A stretch of DNA of 64,000 nucleotides. Source: Trichosphaerium sp. ATCC 40318 (taxonomy: Eukaryota > Discosea > Flabellinia > Trichosidae). The DNA lies in the NCBI GenBank assembly GCA_038496445.1, contig JALMLS010000329.1, positions 62,001 to 126,000 on the forward strand, given 5' to 3'. The position numbers were made by a program, and so were the translations under genes. Of this stretch, positions 59,951-64,000 are shown piece by piece (the stretch's first letter is position 1; the number at the start of each line of letters is the position of its first letter). The notes below the pieces were generated by a model, which searched no databases, was not told the origin of the DNA, and saw only the letters and a list, made by a program, of their open reading frames with translations.

Positions 59951-60520
59951 TAAGCTAACTTAGTACATATATATTATTATGCTTATCTTATATGTATCCC
60001 CTTATTATTGTATGTATTGTGTTTGTTTTTACTTAGTTTCCTTCTTTTCTTTGGTGCTAAGGTTATCAAGACAGTATTCTTCTTTTACCTTTTATTGTGG
60101 TGTTTTATACGTCACTTGAAAGGCGTTCGAAAGAGAAACTTGTCTTGTAATATCTTTGGATACGAAAAAGTTTTTTCTTTTTCTTTGAATTCCAGGTGTT
60201 CTGTAGATGTTTGTTCTTATTACACCTGTTTCTTGGAAGCTGTATATATCTATAGGCTATGTATTACGTTTGTTAACCGTTTAATCGGTGGCTATATCCG
60301 ATAGTCAATCGATTTTTGTGTTAGAATATTCTGTTCACGCTTTTTTTTGTGCTCCTGTCAAATATTGATTTGTTTTCTAGTTGTTAGTAATGTATTGATT
60401 TGATAGGCTAGCATGCAAGTGTTTAATATTTATTAATAAACGAACGCACACACGTGTGTACTTTTTGAGCTCAAAACAAGTTCTTTCTATCTTCTTCACT
60501 GTAATTTTTTTCATATGTTG
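59951..60520. other. intergenic, nothing recognised
   Basis: Very AT-rich downstream flank of the fusion gene. A 98-codon hydrophobic frame at 60008-60304 is most likely chance in T-rich sequence. Confidence 0.4.
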
Positions 60521-60850
60521 CAGATGAAGGAATCAAAGGTGTACATACTATCAACCTTTCAAAATGTCCAAGCAGTACAAATGACGGCGTCAAAGCTCTC
60601 CAAGGTGTTCATGAGATTAACCTTAGTCGAAATCTCTAACTGATGATGGTGTCAAATCACTTTCAGGTTCATATCATTGACCTTACAGATGAAGGTATAA
60701 AAGCTTTAAATGTGTCCGTGACATAAACGTTGGTATGACTAAAGTAACAGATGATAGCGTTAAAGCACTAGAAGGTCTACACTCATTGGCACTTGGTTAC
60801 AAATGTTTGCAAGGTTGAATTGAAGTCAAACGGAGTTGAAATTAAAGACT
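60521..60850 (+). pseudogene. LRR gene relic with multiple frameshifts
   Basis: Reads ADEGIKGVHTINLSKC, then NDGVKALQGVHEINLSRNL before a stop; later frames hold IDLTDEGIKAL and KVTDDSVKALEGLHSLAL. These are successive LRR family units separated by at least two frameshifts. It lies about 1.6 kb from the intact LRR gene at the right end, in opposite orientation. Confidence 0.65.
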
Positions 60851-61019
60851 AAGTCATGCCACTTCCAAAGAAAGAGTTAAAGTGTTAGGGTTAAAGAACT
60901 CTTTCAAGCATTTTGATAAAAGAAAACTTATCTCAAAGTCACTTTTTAACTAACCACGTGATGACTGGGTAGTATCTTACTTACCTTGTGCAATAAAGTA
61001 GTTGGAGTATTTATTCGTT
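60851..61019. other. short intergenic gap
   Basis: Convergent flank of the LRR relic and the MoaD-like gene; one CACGTG near 60956. Nothing else. Confidence 0.4.
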
Positions 61020-61434
61020 TTATTTCAGAATTATTCTTTCAAAGGCCACGAGATCATTGTCTTTAAGTTTTTTTGGGATATTAAAATTGTTGTTATTAAC
61101 AGAAATAATAGAGTTTTTTACATCATCAGCTAATGTTGGATAGCGTTCAATTAGTATGTCGATGAATCGTTCAATTGTTGTCTAATCATGTAGTCAAACA
61201 CACATGTGTTTAAATGCAAACAAGTTCAAGGTCTTACTTTGTGTGGAACTTCAAGGCGTAATTCTTCTACAACCTCAGCGCGGTGATGCCGGAATAAATA
61301 GCGTACTGTTATCTTCTAAAACTCACCGTTAATCATTAATATTTAAAACCATAGGGACCTACCCCGTGAGGTTTATGCGCTTTTTTTGACCCTTGCAGCT
61401 TTGCTCCGGCCTTTCCAGATGTAAAATGCATCAT
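61020..61434 (-). CDS. MoaD/MOCS2A-like beta-grasp protein without C-terminal Gly-Gly
   Basis: Three exons with exact phase: 61363-61434 (72 nt), 61238-61315 (78 nt) and 61020-61181 (162 nt), with introns GTAGG...TTAG and GTAAG...TTAG, giving 103 residues. A basic Gly/Lys N-terminus (FTSGKAGAKLQGSKKAHK) precedes KITVRYLF, LRLEVPHKTTIERFIDIL, ERYPTLADDVKNSIISVN and PKKLKDNDLVAF, the pattern of molybdopterin-synthase small subunits (MoaD/MOCS2A). Those proteins end in Gly-Gly, which is thiocarboxylated; this one ends ERIILK, so the chemistry cannot be the usual one. It may be a diverged paralogue with another role, or a recently damaged gene. Confidence 0.55.
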
Positions 61435-61644
61435 AAGCTATCAACGGTTAGTATATTACACTTGTAGTCACAGCAACACACCATGTTTGTATTCACCGCG
61501 TTGTATACAATCAAACACAAAACGGCCTTAATGTAGAGTCAAAGTCAGTGTCTTGACATGCGAAGCCCGTGTCACATTCAATCAGGCGAAATAACCTTAC
61601 ACGGAACAATAGGAAGCGGTTTTGGCGCAGTTTCAAGTACGTTC

Positions 61645-62012
61645 ATAAGGGGCAGCACAGTTTTTGTGTAATTTGCACAATTTGGCGAATTGCCTAAAAT
61701 TAGAGAATTTGTGAAAATACCTTGTGAAATTACAAGGTAGAAAATAAATTGGCAGCACTGGCAATACCTTTTCTCACCACTGAATTAACGAAATAATTTC
61801 TCACTACTTCACAGTACTTTATAGTATATTGTATACTATGAGGCACAATCAAAAGTACAACAATGATTGCAGTGATGAGAAACAGCATTGTAAAGATTCC
61901 ATAAAATGCAGTAAAAGTAGCAAATTGCCAGAAATTGTAGCAATTCGCAAAATGCAATTGCTACAATTTTGACAAATTGTAAGCTTTGTGCAAAAACTGT
62001 GCTGGCCCTAAG
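61645..62012. mobile_element. MITE-like element with about 30-bp terminal inverted repeats
   Basis: The left end (AGGGGCAGCACAGTTTTTG near 61648) and the right end (CAAAAACTGTGCTGGCCCT near 61991-62009) are imperfect reverse complements. Further inside, GCGAATTGC/GCAATTCGC and ACAATTTG/CAAATTGT blocks extend the pairing. The internal 300 bases are AT-rich with short open frames that are not convincingly coding. Size and ends fit a non-autonomous DNA transposon. No target-site duplication was established and no transposase is present in the window. Confidence 0.5.
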
Positions 62013-62498
62013 ATGATAAAAATAAGATCTATCGTTACCACGCAACACAAGACGCGTATTAATACGCAAAAGGGGTATATGGCGTGGCAGAAAAGTAGCT
62101 ATAAAGAAAATAATGTCAAACATTCAGGCAGCTATCAGCGGTATATCTAGTCGGTAAAGAGATAATGATATGGTCTATACTTGACATGCTAGCAACAATA
62201 GTAAACTCATCGCTCTTGTTTTCTAGCTACAAATACTTGACATCAAAAGAATGAAACAATCCTTTACAGACACGCTGTGTGGTGAAGGAATATCAAGAGT
62301 GATGAAGTATTAGTATTTTATTGTAATCAGAGCCTTGGACTCAATTGATTTCCTTGGATGAGAGTTGTCGAGGTTTACAAGAACTCATTTCATATTGAAG
62401 CACAAACTAGTAGCTACTCTATGGTTAACAGAAAATGTATTACTACACCTGTACTGTAATTAAGATGTATTTTATTACTATTTCAAGAATCAAACAAT
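62013..62498. other. intergenic, nothing recognised
   Basis: 3' flank of the right-hand LRR gene. No coding or structural signal seen. Confidence 0.4.
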
Positions 62499-63704
62499 TT
62501 AACGTCTTATTATATTCACTGCACCTGTCAATGACTTGATTTGTTCATCATTTAGTTTGCAATTTTTTGTCAAGTACATAGTATGTACACCTGAAAGTCC
62601 TTTCAACAATTCTTCTGTTAAATTCCAATGCTGCAAACCAATTGTGTGTACGCCCGCCAATGCTTTGATATCCGATATCTTGTAACATCTTGCCAACTGA
62701 ATAGTATGCACACCTGCCAGTGCCTTGATGCCCTCATTTGTTATCTTTGTATCAGCTAGACCAATCAAATGTACACCTGATAATGCCTTTACACCTTCAT
62801 CTGTTACTTTTGTACCTTGTAGATTAATGAAGTGTACACCTGACAATGCCTTTATACCGTCATCTGTTATATTTGTTCCTGCTAAATAAATGCTATGTAT
62901 GCCTGCCAATGCCTTTATGCTCTCATCTGTTATTAATTTGCAATAGTTCAAGCCAATGGTGTGTACACCAGCTAACATTTTAACACTCTCATCTGTTACA
63001 TTAGTAGATCCTAAGTTAATCCAATGTGCACCTGCCAATGCCTTTACACCTTCATCTGTTATTGATTTGCAATAGTTCAAGCCAATTGTGTGTACACCAG
63101 CTAACATTTTAACACTCTCATCTGTTACATTAGTAGATCCTAAGTTAATCCAGTGTGCACCTGCCAGTGCCTTTACACCTTCATCTGTTATATCTGTATA
63201 TGTTAGATGAATTGTATGTACACCCGACAATGCCTTTACACCTTCATCTGTTACTTTTGTGTATGCCAAGTTAATTGTATGTACGCCAGCCAACGTTGAA
63301 ACACCCTTGTCTGTAATATGTGTACAATGAGACAAGTTTATATTGTGTACACCAGCCAACGCCTTAAGACTCTCATCTGTTACGAATTTACACTTGAACA
63401 GGTCGATAGTGTGTACACCCGCAAGTAAAGGCAAGCAACTGTTGTCTATTGTACAGCCACGCAAAGAAATTACTGTATTCTTCAATAAAGGGCTTCCTGC
63501 CAGGGTCTCTATTTTTTTTTCGCTATCAATAGTGATTTTGCCATATCCCACATGGTTGTGGACAACATCTCGCAAAAGGCGGCAAGTTTGTGCTGAATGC
63601 AGTGTGTGTGTCCCTTGCTTAAGTATATGTACTATTAGTTCAATTGGCAGCAAAGCAAGGTCAGATATGTGCGCATTTGTTTGGTCTGTGGCTTTTTCCT
63701 CCAT
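62499..63704 (-). CDS. F-box / leucine-rich-repeat protein, intronless
   Basis: One uninterrupted frame of 401 codons from ATG 63702-63704 (MEEKATDQTNAHISDLALLP). The F-box-like segment is LALLPIELIVHILKQG with SAQTCRLLRDVVHNHVGYG, closely paralleling the gene at 7.3-8.9 kb. About fifteen LRR units follow (VHTINLAYTKVTDEGVKALS; ITDEGVKALAGAHWINLGST), alternating 21- and 22-residue types. A 129-nt block (two units) is tandemly duplicated with only a few changes around 62940 and 63069. F-box plus LRR suggests an SCF-type substrate receptor. This copy has no frameshift, so it is probably the functional one. Confidence 0.8.
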   Translation of the reverse strand: MEEKATDQTNAHISDLALLPIELIVHILKQGTHTLHSAQTCRLLRDVVHNHVGYGKITIDSEKKIETLAGSPLLKNTVISLRGCTIDNSCLPLLAGVHTIDLFKCKFVTDESLKALAGVHNINLSHCTHITDKGVSTLAGVHTINLAYTKVTDEGVKALSGVHTIHLTYTDITDEGVKALAGAHWINLGSTNVTDESVKMLAGVHTIGLNYCKSITDEGVKALAGAHWINLGSTNVTDESVKMLAGVHTIGLNYCKLITDESIKALAGIHSIYLAGTNITDDGIKALSGVHFINLQGTKVTDEGVKALSGVHLIGLADTKITNEGIKALAGVHTIQLARCYKISDIKALAGVHTIGLQHWNLTEELLKGLSGVHTMYLTKNCKLNDEQIKSLTGAVNIIRR

Positions 63705-64000
63705 TTTATCGTACAATGCTAGCTATCTTCGAAGGTTAAAGGGTTTTCAAGCGGAAACTTAGTACTACTTTTTGTGTCTGATTTTGATTGTTCTGAAATA
63801 TTCTTTCACGTCAACTTAGTCAACTAAGTTAAACATAAAACCATTGATATTTTATTTTAACGTGCAGGTTAAGTGTTTGACACGTGATTTATTTACCACA
63901 AAGAATTTTTGGAGGTTATTGGGCACCATCGCGACAAGCTCAACTGATGGACTCTGTCTTTATGCTGGGTGCAAGATGGAAGCTTACACTTTTCTTGTAT
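63705..64000. other. right edge of window, possible partial exon
   Basis: Upstream flank of the F-box/LRR gene, with one CACGTG near 63878. The last 90 bases are open in two plus-strand frames (one reads GGYWAPSRQAQLMDSVFMLG), which may be the start of an exon continuing past the window; not enough to call. Confidence 0.3.

Noticed and set aside
60008-60304. 98-codon hydrophobic frame downstream of the TPR/ADF-H gene
   Set aside because: T-rich DNA yields Phe/Leu-rich frames by chance; no start context, homologue or splice signals.

Overview
The window is nuclear DNA of an intron-dense, AT-rich protist. Nearly every multi-exon gene is cut by short introns of about 40-130 nt. Most 5' splice sites start GTAC (often GTACG or GTACC), with a minority of GTAAG/GTATG/GTGCG, and 3' splice sites are mostly TAG. 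TAA, TAG and TGA all act as stops. The gene set (receptor-type tyrosine-kinase-like kinase, RasGEF, Ras-binding protein, Ras and Rab GTPases, ARP6, divergent actin, MLO-like protein, CLN5, MDP-1, coactosin/ADF-H, Asp-box ectodomain protein) fits an amoebozoan best. A protosteloid or variosean amoeba is a reasonable guess, but the sequence alone does not prove the lineage.

Layout. 0-1 kb: CDCA7-type zinc-finger gene running off the left edge. 1.3-9 kb: MORN/YwqK relic, two tandem PA-like/seven-transmembrane genes (A and B), an LRR relic and an F-box/LRR gene. 9-18.5 kb, minus strand: Asp-box type I membrane protein, disrupted F-box-like gene, third PA-7TM gene (C) and a receptor kinase. 18.8-37.4 kb, housekeeping and signalling: MDP-1 phosphatase, large RasGEF, ARP6, MLO-like protein, Ras-binding-domain protein, divergent Ras and divergent actin. 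37.9-48 kb: F-box/MORN-type gene, AlkB dioxygenase, unknown small gene, divergent CLN5 / EGF-membrane-protein pair and fourth PA-7TM gene (D). 48.6-60 kb: repeat plus PD-(D/E)XK-like nuclease, Ac45-like V-ATPase accessory subunit, Rab5-like GTPase and a TPR / Glu-Pro repeat / ADF-H fusion. 60.5-64 kb: LRR relic, MoaD-like small protein, terminal-inverted-repeat element and a second F-box/LRR gene.

Two kinds of gene are mixed. Conserved cellular genes are intron-rich. The F-box/LRR and F-box/MORN genes have no or almost no introns, are internally duplicated, and are surrounded by at least four decayed LRR fragments and one decayed MORN fragment, so these families are turning over by duplication and loss. 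The most novel-looking item is the four-member PA-like-ectodomain seven-transmembrane family, whose copies share near-identical exons and even introns. A Ras theme (GEF, effector-like protein, GTPase) lies within 16 kb, but functional linkage is not shown. Exon joins were inferred by eye from splice motifs and reading phase, so boundaries may be off by a few bases.
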